A stretch of DNA of 64,000 nucleotides from JAHRVQ01 sp963976815 (GCA_963976815.1 CAXBLU010000002.1:62001-126000); one strand, 5' to 3'. Shown: positions 50,167-60,278, counted from the stretch's first letter. Notes: generated by a model from the letters alone, not told the origin. Program-made: numbers and translations.

Positions 50167-51498
50167 ATGAAATATGCTTGGAATAGGGCCCTGGGCTCAC
50201 TTGGCAAATCGGTTGCCTTGATTTGCCTGCTGGTAGCGTCGCAACCTCTCTTTGCCGCGTCTGCTGACAGGGAATTGGTTTACAACGATGTGCGCACTCT
50301 CCTGCAAAATGGCCAGGCTGACCAGGCATACAAAACCCTGCTCAAAAAGGAAGTGCTTTGGTCCGGTGGGGATTCTTTTGACTATCTGTTTGGTATTGCT
50401 GCTCTCGACAGCGGTCAGGCGGGGGAAGCTGTTTTTAGTTTGCAGCGCCTGGTATCTCGAAAGCCGGACTTTGCGGGGGCGAGGATGGAACTGGCCCGCG
50501 CGTATTTTGAGTTGGGCGATAACGAGCTTGCCCGTAAAGAATTTCAGCGAATACTCAGTGAAAATCCACCGCCGAATGTTCTGGCAGCCACCAACGAATA
50601 TATGAAGGCGATTGATGATCGCGCTCGAACCTACCAGGCTGATATCCAATATTCGATTGATCTTGGGTTTGGCTACGATAGCAACGCGCCTGCGGCAACG
50701 GCTGATGATGTATTTCTTAATTTTACCTTGAGCCCGAATAACCTTGAGCAAAGCTCCTCATTCGCCAATGCGGCCTTCGGTGCTGTTTACACCCGGCCGC
50801 TGAATCCGGAGACGATGCTGCTGCTCAACGCCAGGCTTGATCATCGTATCAATCCCTCTACTCATTTTGTAGATGCCTCTAACGTTGACCTGGGAATTGG
50901 TGGGATATTTACTCGAGGCGACCACACGATTTCGGTTTCAGCGAATCGCGTTTTCTCCTGGTTGGATCGAGATGAGAATAAGCACGATACCGGCTTAAAT
51001 TTTGCTTACACGAGAAAACTAGATAAGGTCTGGAACCTGATGGCTTTTCTTCGTGCGAGCCATGTTCGGTTTGAAGAATCAGCACTGCAGATTCAGGATG
51101 TCGACCGTCTCACTTACGGTGTGTCCTTAAGCCAGAGTTTAAGCAAGGGCGTGTTTAATGTCTCCGCCACCGGCGGTGCGGACAAGTCTCAAAAAAGCGG
51201 GTCCCCATTCTCAACCGATGTCTATGGTCTGAACATGAGCCACAGCTGGTTTCGTCCCGGAGGCAAAATCTATTTTGTTGAGGCAGGAGCCAGTGTTACG
51301 GATTACGACGACCCCTTCTTTGCCATTAACCGAACCGATGACCTGTATACCTTTGGCGTTGGTGGTACCTGGGCCAAGTTCCCAATCGATGATTGGCTGA
51401 CAACCTTTAAGGCCTCCTACAGTCGAAAAGATTCAACCGTGAGTCTTTACGAATTTGACCGACTTGAGGTCGGTTTCACTTTTCAGAAAATACTTTAA
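50167..51498 (+). CDS. Slam-like (DUF560) outer membrane protein with N-terminal TPR domain
   Basis: Signal peptide (about 1-31, ending F-A-A-S). Residues 38-155 are TPR helices (G-Q-A-D-Q-A-Y-K-T-L, R-P-D-F-A-G-A-R-M-E-L-A-R-A-Y-F-E-L-G-D-N-E-L-A-R-K-E-F). From about 160 the protein is a beta-barrel: L-G-F-G-Y-D-S-N-A-P, many alternating aromatic strands, ending E-V-G-F-T-F-Q-K-I-L. This domain order is that of Slam/type XI secretion proteins, which move lipoproteins or hemophores with TbpB-type barrels to the cell surface. The next gene encodes such a barrel. The 443-residue length is slightly short for Slam. Confidence 0.8.
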   Translation: MKYAWNRALGSLGKSVALICLLVASQPLFAASADRELVYNDVRTLLQNGQADQAYKTLLKKEVLWSGGDSFDYLFGIAALDSGQAGEAVFSLQRLVSRKPDFAGARMELARAYFELGDNELARKEFQRILSENPPPNVLAATNEYMKAIDDRARTYQADIQYSIDLGFGYDSNAPAATADDVFLNFTLSPNNLEQSSSFANAAFGAVYTRPLNPETMLLLNARLDHRINPSTHFVDASNVDLGIGGIFTRGDHTISVSANRVFSWLDRDENKHDTGLNFAYTRKLDKVWNLMAFLRASHVRFEESALQIQDVDRLTYGVSLSQSLSKGVFNVSATGGADKSQKSGSPFSTDVYGLNMSHSWFRPGGKIYFVEAGASVTDYDDPFFAINRTDDLYTFGVGGTWAKFPIDDWLTTFKASYSRKDSTVSLYEFDRLEVGFTFQKIL

Positions 51499-51509
51499 GG
51501 AGAGCTTAG

Positions 51510-53210
51510 ATGAAAATTAATAAGTCAGGCAGTCTAAAAGCTCTCGGCATTGTTGTACTAGGCGCAATGTTTTCCATGCCCGCGATGGCGAATATCGGCA
51601 GTGTGCTTTATACCTTTGGTAACGTGACGGTCGAAAAACCAGCGATCAGCATCTTAAAGCGAGGTGCCCAGGTTGAGCAGGGCGATGTTGTTGTCACAGG
51701 TCCTAAAGGTTACGCCCAGATTAAGCTACTTGATGGGACGAAGATTGCAATTCGACCAGGTTCGAGATTTGAAATTGAGGCGTTCGAAGCACCGGCAACT
51801 GCGACCCAGCCAGCGATCGGGGAAGGTAAAGCATTACGGTCTAGTTTTAAATTACAGAAGGGCGGCTTTCGTACGATCACCGGTGGTATTGCAAAACGAG
51901 ATCCCACTGCTTATCAGGTGACCACGCCCTCTGCAGTTATTGGTGTGCGAGGAACCAATTTTGTGACTCGAAGTTGCTCTGGCGATTGTGGCGCCGGTGT
52001 TCCGGACGGTGATTACATTGGCGTCTCTAATGGCGCTGTTAATGTGAGCAATGCTGCGGGTTCTGTAGACCTTTCCAAAAATCAGTTTGGTTTTGCGCAA
52101 AGTTTTAATACACCGCCCACCCGATTAACTGCTCCGCCGTCTTCTCTCCAGGACGATGGGATTGGAAATCTTGAAGCAGAGGAAGAAGAATCTAGCGACG
52201 AGGAGGGTTCTGGATCGGGAAGTGGTGAAGAAGGTTCCGAGGAAGGCTCGGAAGAAGGTTCAGGTGAGGGTTCTGAAGGAGGTAGTGACAGCTCGAGTGA
52301 GGGTGGTGATTCCGGCGGTGATGAGTCAACTGGATCCCTGGCATCGTCACGAAGTGGAACGGCGGGCACCACGACTTCAACAACAAGTTCGTCAACATCA
52401 TCAACCACCACTAGAACCCCGGGTAGTAACGAGCCAACGCAGGAAATTACCGCTTCTGGGACCGGTGGTCAGGATGTAGATTTAACAGGTGGCGATGAAA
52501 CTTTTGTCCCGAGGGGGCTGGCTTTTGCTGTGTCAGGTCGCGCGGTAGGTGTTAATGCGGACAATGAAACCGTAACCTTTGATGCAAACAATAATCTAAC
52601 GGGTTTCAGCGATCCGGGTGCTACCGGCCAGTCCGTGACCTATGCTATTGGTGCTGCGACTAATCGCAATGTCGGTTTTGATCCCAACAGTTCCATTAGG
52701 TGGGGACGATGGGGTGGTGGTATTGCAACTCAGGCGGATGGCGGCGGGACTCCAGCAAATCTTGATCTCAATAGTCAGAGCTTACATTGGGTTGCCATCT
52801 CTGCTGAGGAAGTGGTACCGAGCCAGGTGATTACAGGTTCCGCCAGTTATACCCTGGTTGGAAATACTGATCCTACGGATAATCTTGGCAACGTCGGGGT
52901 GCTAGGGTCGGCCAACTTTAGCGCAGATTTTACGAATTCAACTGTCCAAAGTAGCTTGCAGTTAGGGATTAGCGAGCAAAACTGGACAGCCTCTGGATCC
53001 GGCAGTATTACCTCAAATCTATTTAATGGCTTGTACAACACGGTAACCGTCAATGGAACAGCCGGTGGAACGGGTTCATTTGGTGGTGCGTTTGGTGGAT
53101 ACGCAACAACTGGTCTGCCGACAGGCGCGGGCATGACATATCAACTCTCCAATGGAACGAGCACGGTAAGTGGTGCCGCTATCTTCAATAATTCCGGTTC
53201 GGCGCAATAG
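51510..53210 (+). CDS. FecR-domain protein with acidic Ser/Glu/Gly linker and TbpB-like C-terminal barrel
   Basis: Sec signal peptide (cleavage after A-M-A, not a lipobox). Residues about 28-195 form a FecR-type beta domain: V-E-Q-G-D-V-V-V-T-G, K-I-A-I-R-P-G-S-R-F, then T-P-S-A-V-I-G-V-R-G-T-N-F. Residues about 222-305 are a low-complexity Glu/Ser/Gly then Thr/Ser linker. The C-terminus (about 430-566) has the pattern of a transferrin-binding-protein-B beta-barrel: A-N-F-S-A-D-F, G-S-F-G-G-A-F-G-G-Y, V-S-G-A-A-I-F. TbpB barrels are the known recognition part of Slam cargo. It lies 11 bp after the Slam-like gene with an AAGGAG site. Confidence 0.82.
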   Translation: MKINKSGSLKALGIVVLGAMFSMPAMANIGSVLYTFGNVTVEKPAISILKRGAQVEQGDVVVTGPKGYAQIKLLDGTKIAIRPGSRFEIEAFEAPATATQPAIGEGKALRSSFKLQKGGFRTITGGIAKRDPTAYQVTTPSAVIGVRGTNFVTRSCSGDCGAGVPDGDYIGVSNGAVNVSNAAGSVDLSKNQFGFAQSFNTPPTRLTAPPSSLQDDGIGNLEAEEEESSDEEGSGSGSGEEGSEEGSEEGSGEGSEGGSDSSSEGGDSGGDESTGSLASSRSGTAGTTTSTTSSSTSSTTTRTPGSNEPTQEITASGTGGQDVDLTGGDETFVPRGLAFAVSGRAVGVNADNETVTFDANNNLTGFSDPGATGQSVTYAIGAATNRNVGFDPNSSIRWGRWGGGIATQADGGGTPANLDLNSQSLHWVAISAEEVVPSQVITGSASYTLVGNTDPTDNLGNVGVLGSANFSADFTNSTVQSSLQLGISEQNWTASGSGSITSNLFNGLYNTVTVNGTAGGTGSFGGAFGGYATTGLPTGAGMTYQLSNGTSTVSGAAIFNNSGSAQ

Positions 53211-53237
53211 AGAGTGAACGTGGATAAAGGTCAAAAC

Positions 53238-56200
53238 ATGAATGAATTAGAGAATAAAGTCAGAGCCGGCTGGAAACCTGCGGCTATCATGGCATTTACA
53301 TTGATCCTTGCTGCCTGTGGCGGCGGAGGAGGCGGAGGTAGTAGTGACGGGGTGGCAACTCCAGCACCATCAAATCCGACGACCAATCCACCACCCGTGT
53401 CGGGTAATACGACCACCGTTACTGGTTCGGTAACAAAGGGTCCGGTTTCGGGGTCGGTGCTTGAACTGTTTGAAATTGATACCTTTGGCCAGCCGGTTGG
53501 TGCTGCGGTTGCAACCGGTACAACAACCGTGGACGGTAACTTTTCAATTTCGGTGCCAGCAAATTCAGGCACGCTGCTTGTGGTAGCAAGTGGTGGGTCC
53601 TTCATTGATGAGTCTGACCAGGAGCCTGATGCTGCATTAAAGCGACGTATTCAACTTGCTGCTAATGAAAGCTTCTTATCTTTGCTGCCCCAGGGTCAAA
53701 CTGCTGTTGCTGTGACGCCGTTCACAACGGCGCTTATTGTGCGCGGTAGAGTGCTAGGTGGGCCCGATGGCACATTCCAAGCCAAGTTTGATGCAGCGAA
53801 GACAGCGCTGAATACCCAGGCAGGCTTTGATCTATTCACCACTGTCCCCGCAAACCCTGTTGCACCGGCAGCAACAGCTACTGAAGCGGAAAAACAATAT
53901 GCGCTGCTGTTAGGTGGACTTGCTAACCTAATTAACAACGTTGCGATTCAATCAGGTGCCAGTGCACCTAATTATGATCATGTAGTTGCCGTGACCTTTG
54001 ACCTGGTTGATGGTCAATTTGATGGCTTGTATTTTGGTTTAACCGACGTACCCACGAACAGTGGCGTACCAACCCAATTGCCAACCAATCTTGATTTTGC
54101 TGCGGAAGTAAACCGATTCAAAAACAATAATTTTGACAACTATAGTGCGACGGTTGTGCCATCTTTAGAGGTCGCTACATTTGGCAATGGCCTGCCGACT
54201 GCCAATGCGGGGGTGGATCTGAGCTTAAGTCAAAGTGTAGCGGGTCAGTTGGATGGCTCTGGAAGTACAGACCCCGATAGCGGTTTGTTTTTTAGTTGGA
54301 CACAGACCGCAGGAACACCCGTCACCCTCAGTAATCCAAACATTGCAGCGCCAACTTTCACCGCTCCAACCCGATTTCTTGATAATGAAACCCTGACCTT
54401 CAGCCTAACGGTTATTGATACGGTTGGATTTACTTCGACTGACACGGTCAACGTCCAGGTGGCGGGCGTAATCCCCTCGACATTTTACGCTGTCGACGAT
54501 GATGAGGCCGGCGATGGCGTCGGTGACGATGTCGATGGTGGTGGTGTCGTCTCCTTGAACAGTGATGGAACGGGTTCCCTGCTGGACGACTCCGGTACGG
54601 AAACATTTACCTATACGGTAGTGGGCAATGTTTTAACCCTGAATTTTGCAACCCCTCTCCTGGTTGATGACTTTGATCAGTTTTTTGATGTTAACGGTGA
54701 CGGTATCGAAGAGGAATTTCTTGTCGAAGAAAAAGCCGATGCACTCGAGTTTACCCTGGTGACAGATTTACCTAATGGCGATCAATTCATTATTCGAGAA
54801 ATTGGTAATCGTGTTTTTACGGCCATCTCATCGAGTCTGACAAAGCCTTCAGAGCCATACGAGTTGTCTGACCCCATTTCGATTTTTGATCCCGCCCAAG
54901 CGATACCGTTTAGTTTTGCGGACGGTGATCAACGCACGTTGTTATTTAACTCGGTCCCTAACTTCAGCACTCTCAGATTTGATGACAATCTCTACCATGA
55001 GATTTTTTCGTTTAATACAAATGGAACGGGAACAACCGTTAATAACGGCGTGAATTTTACCTATACGATCGATGCGGCTGGTAGTTTGAATGTCATTTTT
55101 GCGAATGGTGAGTCGGCTAAGTACACCAATATTATTACCCGACCGAGTGGTGATGTTGTTGCTGTGGAGTACACACTGAACGCGCCGTTATCGGCAGACG
55201 ACGACGCGCTGATCGGCGAAATTCGATTGTCTTTGAAAAAGAATCCCGCAGCAGCTGTACCGGCGACCCTCGCGGATGCGGCGGGTATTTATAGTGGTGT
55301 AGTTGCCGATGATGAAATTCCTAGTGCCAATCTTGATGTTCGCCTCAATCCAGATGGTACAGGCTCAATAGATTTTGATTCGATAGCGTCACGCTTTTTC
55401 CTCTACGATTTTGATGACGTGATTGTGTTTCGAAGTAATTTCGGCGTGTGTTGGAATCTTGATGCCAATAACAATATTGTGATCAATCGAGCTTTTTCGC
55501 TGAATCAGATTCCCAATACCTTTAGTAGTGAAACCACTCCTGCGTTCTGCGCAGGACTGACGGACGAAACGACAGATTTTCAATTTAACCTGACCCAGTT
55601 TGATAGTGACGGTACAACCTTTAAGCACTTTGATCGTCGGCTCGATAATCGTTGCTCTAATGTTGCCACTGCATCCTGCGGGGAGTCGCCCGTATTGGAT
55701 GTTACGGATTTTAATCTTCGCATCACAACAAGGGTGCCGTTTACAGCAATACCACCCGTTGCAGCGCTAGATTCGGTACAAACTCCGGATGCAACGCCAA
55801 TCCTTATCGATCTGCTTGCTAATGATATTGCCCGGGAGCTTGCCATCGATCCAGGGTCAGTTACTTTGTTGCGCGGGCCATTTTTTGGCACAACCAGTTT
55901 AAATGCAGCAAATGGTCAGGTGACCTATACACCAAATGCCGGTATTACCCAGGACGTATTTCAGTACATAGTCAGAGACACGGCAGGTAATCCGTCCCAG
56001 GTACAAACCGTTGAGGTTGTGATTAATCCCTGTGCATCTATCAATGGTCAGGTAGGTTTCTTCGATCGATTCACCGGTGATTGTAGTTATTCAGGTATCA
56101 CAGGAGCCGCTAACGCTGCGACCAGTGACGTGAATCTGGGTCCGCTACCACTAGGCGGCGTGCATAAATTCGATGACTCACTGTTTATCGGCGTCGATTA

Positions 56201-59200
56201 CAACACCAATGCTAGCTTAGCCGCTGCCGGCATCAGTTCAGGCGGAAATGGCCCGAGTTTGAATATTGCAGCGGGCACGGTGTTAGCATTTTCAAATTCG
56301 ACTTCGGTGGTTTCCATACGCAGAGGTTCCCAGATTAACGTTGGCGGCACCGCTGCTAATCCAGTTGTTATGACCTCACAGAATGACATTGATAGTAAGC
56401 GTGATATCGCCGCCGGCGGGGCCGGTTTTCAAGCTTACAATGCAAACCAACAATGGGGTGGTCTTGTAGTTCATGGGTTTGGTGTGACTAATGCTTGTGC
56501 CTATTCTGGTGCAGTATCAACCAACGATCTTGCAATATCTGGAGAGTGTCATGTCATCAGTGATGCGGCCCAGGGTACCTATGGAGGCGTTAACAACGCA
56601 GATTCATCCGGTGCGATTAGTTATCTCCAGGTTAAGCATGGTGGTGCAGCTGTTGTAGGAGGTGACCCCGCGGCTGGTGTTGGTTTGTTTGCTGTTGGCT
56701 CCGGAACGGCGATCACAAATGTTGAAGTGTACTCAACATTTGGTGAAGGCTTGCAACTCATCGGTGGTGCAGCAAATTTGCAAAACTATTTGGGCTTGTA
56801 TGTCGGTGATTCCGCTCTTTCCATGGATGAAGGATATAAAGGTACAGTCTCACAGGCGTTACTCATTCAGGATGAACTAAAAGGTAACAATTGTGTTGTT
56901 GCGAGCGGCATTGTAGATGCTTCAACGCTTACTTCGCCGCAAATTGAGGCGATCATTACCCAGGGTATTAACAGTCGACCAACTTTAAGTAATGTCACCT
57001 GTATAATCTCTGGCGCGGATAATAGTCTCAATAGCGGGCATGGTCTGGACTTCTCTAATGGTGCGTTTGCAACCGTCGTGGACTCGCTTACGGTTCTGCC
57101 GGGAACGGACTCAAGTACGCTGAGCAACTACTGTGTGGGTGTACAGGGGCGTTCTCTGCAAGCGGCGCAGGATGGTAATTTGATTTTGAGTTCTAGTATT
57201 TTTGCTTGCCCTGACAAAACCAACGGTAGTGTTCTGCCGAACTCTACTGGGCTTGAGGCGTACCTGGTATCAACGGGAAATCAGTTTGCGACCTTGTCTC
57301 CCGGTACAACTAATGCAGCTCCGGTTGCCGCTGCCGGAACAGGTCAGGTGTTACTTGAAGGCTCGCCGCTGATCTATTCGGTTGCAAATGCCAATCTCCA
57401 GGTAAACGGCTCACCGGCAACCGTGACACCCACAGGAACATTCCTTGGCGCAGTCCAACAGGGCGCTAATGACTGGACTCTGAATTGGACCTTCGGTTTA
57501 CATCCAACTGCTCGACAGGTACCGCTGTGGTATGAAGCACCATTTGTTGTTGCGGCGCCATTCGTTAAAGTCTCCAAGGGGCAAACGGTAACCTTAGATG
57601 CTACGGGTACGGTTGCGAACACCTCCGGTGTTACGTATCAATGGAATCAGGTGGGCGGTGCAACAGTTACCTTGTCTAGTCCAACATCTATTTCGACGAC
57701 GTTTACAGCCCCCGGCGCTGGGACAAACCTGACCGTGTCGGGCGGGCAGTTTGATTTCGAAATTGTTGCTACCGACGCAAATGGTCTGCAATCCAAGCGC
57801 CCCGTAAGAGTTGATGTGGGGGCATCGATCCCCGAGGAGTTCTATTCGGTCGCGGAATCGATTATTCCGACTGCGTTTAATCGACCTTATGAAGGCGGTG
57901 AGAGAATCCAAATCTTTGCCGATAATACCGGTACCTATAGAGACTTCGCGGGGTCGCTTGGGTTTACCTGGGTGGATACGCCTACTACGTTTACGATAAC
58001 CATCAATGGTGGTCTGTTTGGTTCGGTGTTTACGACTTCCGAGGATCCGGATGGTGATACGGTATTCGAAACCATCAATAACACGAAGCGTACTGACACT
58101 ATTACTTACACGCTAGTTTCTGATACAGGGCCGAAGAAGCAATTTACGATTACTGCTTCTGGGGCAACCATAAAGAATAAGGCGTCGGATAATACGGCGT
58201 TGCCCAGCGTACCCTTCACGAATGTTGCGGAGAGCAATGCGAACCAAGCAGTGGTCTCGGTGGAAGACGGTATTGCATTCGCGCTTACTTCTGCAGTTCG
58301 AAACCTTATTACCAACGTTTCAACTGGGGTGCCAACGTTATTAGTACCCTCGGTTCTGCGAATGGACGTACTCACGTTTAATGGAGATGGCACGGGCTTC
58401 GCCAAGAATAAGAACGCAGCGTTTACTTATTCGAATGACAACGCAAAGTTGCTGGTTAACTTTGCCGATGGGGAAATCGGAGAATATACGCGAATATTTA
58501 ACAACCCCAGGGGTGATGCGATCGGTTTGAGTTATACCAAAACCGATAACTCTGTGACTTCCTCCGTGACGCCCAGTTCCGATGCCGGGGCAAACTGGGT
58601 GTTGGCGAGTGTCCCAGGTATATATGCGACCAATCAGCGGGTGCAACTCACGAACGGTACGTTTGTGGATTCTAAAAGCTACTACCGCTTGCATCCCGAA
58701 GGTACAGGGCAACTCGAGATTGAATCGTTCAATACGACCACGGGCCTGCTTGAGTCTGTTTCCCCCAATTCCGCCGGTATTTGTTGGAAGCTGGATGCTA
58801 ATGGTGATCTTGAAATAGCCAGAACGGCGGCAAGCGATCAGAGGTTTTTGGGGAGTCAGGTGCCATCCCTATCTACCTGTAGTCTGGTGCAATCCCCGGA
58901 CAACACACTGATCACTTTTAAACGAACCAGTAAGTTGTTACAGACGAATGGTGCCAGTGAGCTTTTGACCTATGTTGAAGAGCGTAGGAATCAATGCGTT
59001 ACCGGCGCTAGCGGCTGCAATAATACGATATTGGAGCTGACGAATACCTCCCTGCGTAATTATTCGTCCAGGGTGAATTTTGTCGGTAATCCTCCACTAG
59101 CGGTACCGGAAGCAAGTTCTGTCTCAGGCGGACTCGCGTCGCCGGTTGATGTATTAACCAATGACCTGGCGGGCGATTCAGCAATTGATCCTACTAAGGT

Positions 59201-59372
59201 TACGATTGTGGCGGGTCCTGCCAATGGTACGGCCACGGTGAATCCTACTTCGGGTGAGATTACCTATACATCCAATTCCGGCTATACCGGCAGCGATACT
59301 ATTTACTACCGGGTCAAGGATGTTAATGGCAATGATTCAACGATAGGTACATTGGTGCTCACGGTTCTTTAA
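53238..59372 (+). CDS. Giant surface lipoprotein with duplicated modules, PKD/Ig-like domains and a beta-helix
   Basis: 2044 residues from the ATG at 53238 (AAAGG site; a GTG at 53214 is also open). Lipobox L-A-A-C with Cys27, then a poly-Gly linker. Approximate order: PKD-like domain (320-410), module A (412-835), Ig/cadherin-like domain (840-930, V-T-Y-T-P-N-A-G), a right-handed beta-helix-like region (970-1355, R-R-G-S-Q-I-N-V-G-G-T-A-A-N-P-V-V-M-T-S), a second PKD (1440-1530), module A' (1530-1950) homologous to A, and a last Ig-like domain. It is the third gene of the Slam-like operon and is likely cell-surface exposed; the ligand is unknown. Confidence 0.85.
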   Translation: MNELENKVRAGWKPAAIMAFTLILAACGGGGGGGSSDGVATPAPSNPTTNPPPVSGNTTTVTGSVTKGPVSGSVLELFEIDTFGQPVGAAVATGTTTVDGNFSISVPANSGTLLVVASGGSFIDESDQEPDAALKRRIQLAANESFLSLLPQGQTAVAVTPFTTALIVRGRVLGGPDGTFQAKFDAAKTALNTQAGFDLFTTVPANPVAPAATATEAEKQYALLLGGLANLINNVAIQSGASAPNYDHVVAVTFDLVDGQFDGLYFGLTDVPTNSGVPTQLPTNLDFAAEVNRFKNNNFDNYSATVVPSLEVATFGNGLPTANAGVDLSLSQSVAGQLDGSGSTDPDSGLFFSWTQTAGTPVTLSNPNIAAPTFTAPTRFLDNETLTFSLTVIDTVGFTSTDTVNVQVAGVIPSTFYAVDDDEAGDGVGDDVDGGGVVSLNSDGTGSLLDDSGTETFTYTVVGNVLTLNFATPLLVDDFDQFFDVNGDGIEEEFLVEEKADALEFTLVTDLPNGDQFIIREIGNRVFTAISSSLTKPSEPYELSDPISIFDPAQAIPFSFADGDQRTLLFNSVPNFSTLRFDDNLYHEIFSFNTNGTGTTVNNGVNFTYTIDAAGSLNVIFANGESAKYTNIITRPSGDVVAVEYTLNAPLSADDDALIGEIRLSLKKNPAAAVPATLADAAGIYSGVVADDEIPSANLDVRLNPDGTGSIDFDSIASRFFLYDFDDVIVFRSNFGVCWNLDANNNIVINRAFSLNQIPNTFSSETTPAFCAGLTDETTDFQFNLTQFDSDGTTFKHFDRRLDNRCSNVATASCGESPVLDVTDFNLRITTRVPFTAIPPVAALDSVQTPDATPILIDLLANDIARELAIDPGSVTLLRGPFFGTTSLNAANGQVTYTPNAGITQDVFQYIVRDTAGNPSQVQTVEVVINPCASINGQVGFFDRFTGDCSYSGITGAANAATSDVNLGPLPLGGVHKFDDSLFIGVDYNTNASLAAAGISSGGNGPSLNIAAGTVLAFSNSTSVVSIRRGSQINVGGTAANPVVMTSQNDIDSKRDIAAGGAGFQAYNANQQWGGLVVHGFGVTNACAYSGAVSTNDLAISGECHVISDAAQGTYGGVNNADSSGAISYLQVKHGGAAVVGGDPAAGVGLFAVGSGTAITNVEVYSTFGEGLQLIGGAANLQNYLGLYVGDSALSMDEGYKGTVSQALLIQDELKGNNCVVASGIVDASTLTSPQIEAIITQGINSRPTLSNVTCIISGADNSLNSGHGLDFSNGAFATVVDSLTVLPGTDSSTLSNYCVGVQGRSLQAAQDGNLILSSSIFACPDKTNGSVLPNSTGLEAYLVSTGNQFATLSPGTTNAAPVAAAGTGQVLLEGSPLIYSVANANLQVNGSPATVTPTGTFLGAVQQGANDWTLNWTFGLHPTARQVPLWYEAPFVVAAPFVKVSKGQTVTLDATGTVANTSGVTYQWNQVGGATVTLSSPTSISTTFTAPGAGTNLTVSGGQFDFEIVATDANGLQSKRPVRVDVGASIPEEFYSVAESIIPTAFNRPYEGGERIQIFADNTGTYRDFAGSLGFTWVDTPTTFTITINGGLFGSVFTTSEDPDGDTVFETINNTKRTDTITYTLVSDTGPKKQFTITASGATIKNKASDNTALPSVPFTNVAESNANQAVVSVEDGIAFALTSAVRNLITNVSTGVPTLLVPSVLRMDVLTFNGDGTGFAKNKNAAFTYSNDNAKLLVNFADGEIGEYTRIFNNPRGDAIGLSYTKTDNSVTSSVTPSSDAGANWVLASVPGIYATNQRVQLTNGTFVDSKSYYRLHPEGTGQLEIESFNTTTGLLESVSPNSAGICWKLDANGDLEIARTAASDQRFLGSQVPSLSTCSLVQSPDNTLITFKRTSKLLQTNGASELLTYVEERRNQCVTGASGCNNTILELTNTSLRNYSSRVNFVGNPPLAVPEASSVSGGLASPVDVLTNDLAGDSAIDPTKVTIVAGPANGTATVNPTSGEITYTSNSGYTGSDTIYYRVKDVNGNDSTIGTLVLTVL

Positions 59373-59385
59373 CAGGAAGCGAAGT

Positions 59386-59414
59386 AAAAACGCGGCTACG
59401 GTCGCGTTTTTTTT
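59386..59414 (+). terminator. Rho-independent terminator of the Slam-like operon
   Basis: Stem AAAAACGCG/CGCGTTTTT with loop GCTACGGT, followed by further T residues (eight T in all), 13 bp after the giant lipoprotein stop. It ends the three-gene operon. Confidence 0.9.
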
Positions 59415-59473
59415 GCCCGCTGTATACGGTTTAATAGATACCAAACGGATTCAATCAAAAAGAGGAAATTGTT

Positions 59474-60238
59474 ATGCCCGTAGAAATGCGAAAAGAAGGT
59501 CATGTGGCCTACATTGTGCTAAATCGCCCGGAAGCCCGGAACGCAATCAATGGCGAGATGGCCCAGACCATGGAAGCCTGTTTGGACGAATTCGAAAATG
59601 ATGCCAACCTCTGGGTGGGTATCCTCAGCGCTGAGGGACCATCTTTTTGTGCGGGAGCAGACCTAAAAGAAATCAACGCTGGCAATGGTGGGGCGTTGTC
59701 GACAACCAAAGGTGGTTTTGGTGGCATCGTAAATCGTGAGCGTACCAAACCACTCATTGCTGCAATTACCGGTAGTGCATTGGCGGGAGGCTGTGAGATT
59801 TCCCTCTCCTGCGATCTTATTGTTGCCGCAAACGAAACAGTATTTGGCTTGCCCGAAGTGAAGCGTTCATTAGTGGCAGCCGCGGGCGGCTTGTTTCGAT
59901 TGCCGAGGGCAATGGGAATGGCAACTGCAATGGAGATGATTATGACGGGAGATCCGCTACCAGCCCAGAGAGCTTATGAGCTTGGCATGGTTAATCTGGT
60001 TACCGATGCCGATAAGGTGATGGAGGAGGCGGGGAAACTTGCTAATCGGATTTCAGCAAATGCACCCTTAGCGGTTCAAGCCAGTCGTCAGGTTGCCTCT
60101 CGGGCCTTTATGGATGATGACGAGACCCTGTGGAAAAGTAGTGGCAAAGCGTTTGTTGGTATTGCCGGTACAGAAGACTTCAGAGAAGGCCCGTTAGCGT
60201 TTATTGAGAAGCGTGCACCGAACTGGAAGGGCAAGTAG
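59474..60238 (+). CDS. Crotonase family enoyl-CoA hydratase
   Basis: A 254-residue crotonase. The oxyanion-hole elements F-C-A-G-A-D-L-K-E and G-S-A-L-A-G-G-C-E are typical; the second (G-C-E) carries the first hydratase Glu position. At the second catalytic position the protein reads F-G-L-P-E-V-K-R-S, so a Glu is present. These features favour a 2-enoyl-CoA hydratase, though CoA-ester hydrolase relatives cannot be excluded. It follows the operon terminator and appears to be transcribed separately. Confidence 0.9.
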   Translation: MPVEMRKEGHVAYIVLNRPEARNAINGEMAQTMEACLDEFENDANLWVGILSAEGPSFCAGADLKEINAGNGGALSTTKGGFGGIVNRERTKPLIAAITGSALAGGCEISLSCDLIVAANETVFGLPEVKRSLVAAAGGLFRLPRAMGMATAMEMIMTGDPLPAQRAYELGMVNLVTDADKVMEEAGKLANRISANAPLAVQASRQVASRAFMDDDETLWKSSGKAFVGIAGTEDFREGPLAFIEKRAPNWKGK

Positions 60239-60278
60239 GCGGACAAATAGGAACATAAATAGGAAGCAAGATAAGTAG

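Noticed and set aside
50197..50751. 184-residue minus-strand frame
   Set aside because: Antisense to the Slam-like gene's TPR region, with no independent support.
52171..52430. Acidic Glu/Ser/Gly region as a phase-variable frameshift tract
   Set aside because: Codons are imperfect repeats without a long homopolymer or simple unit, and the frame stays open through it.
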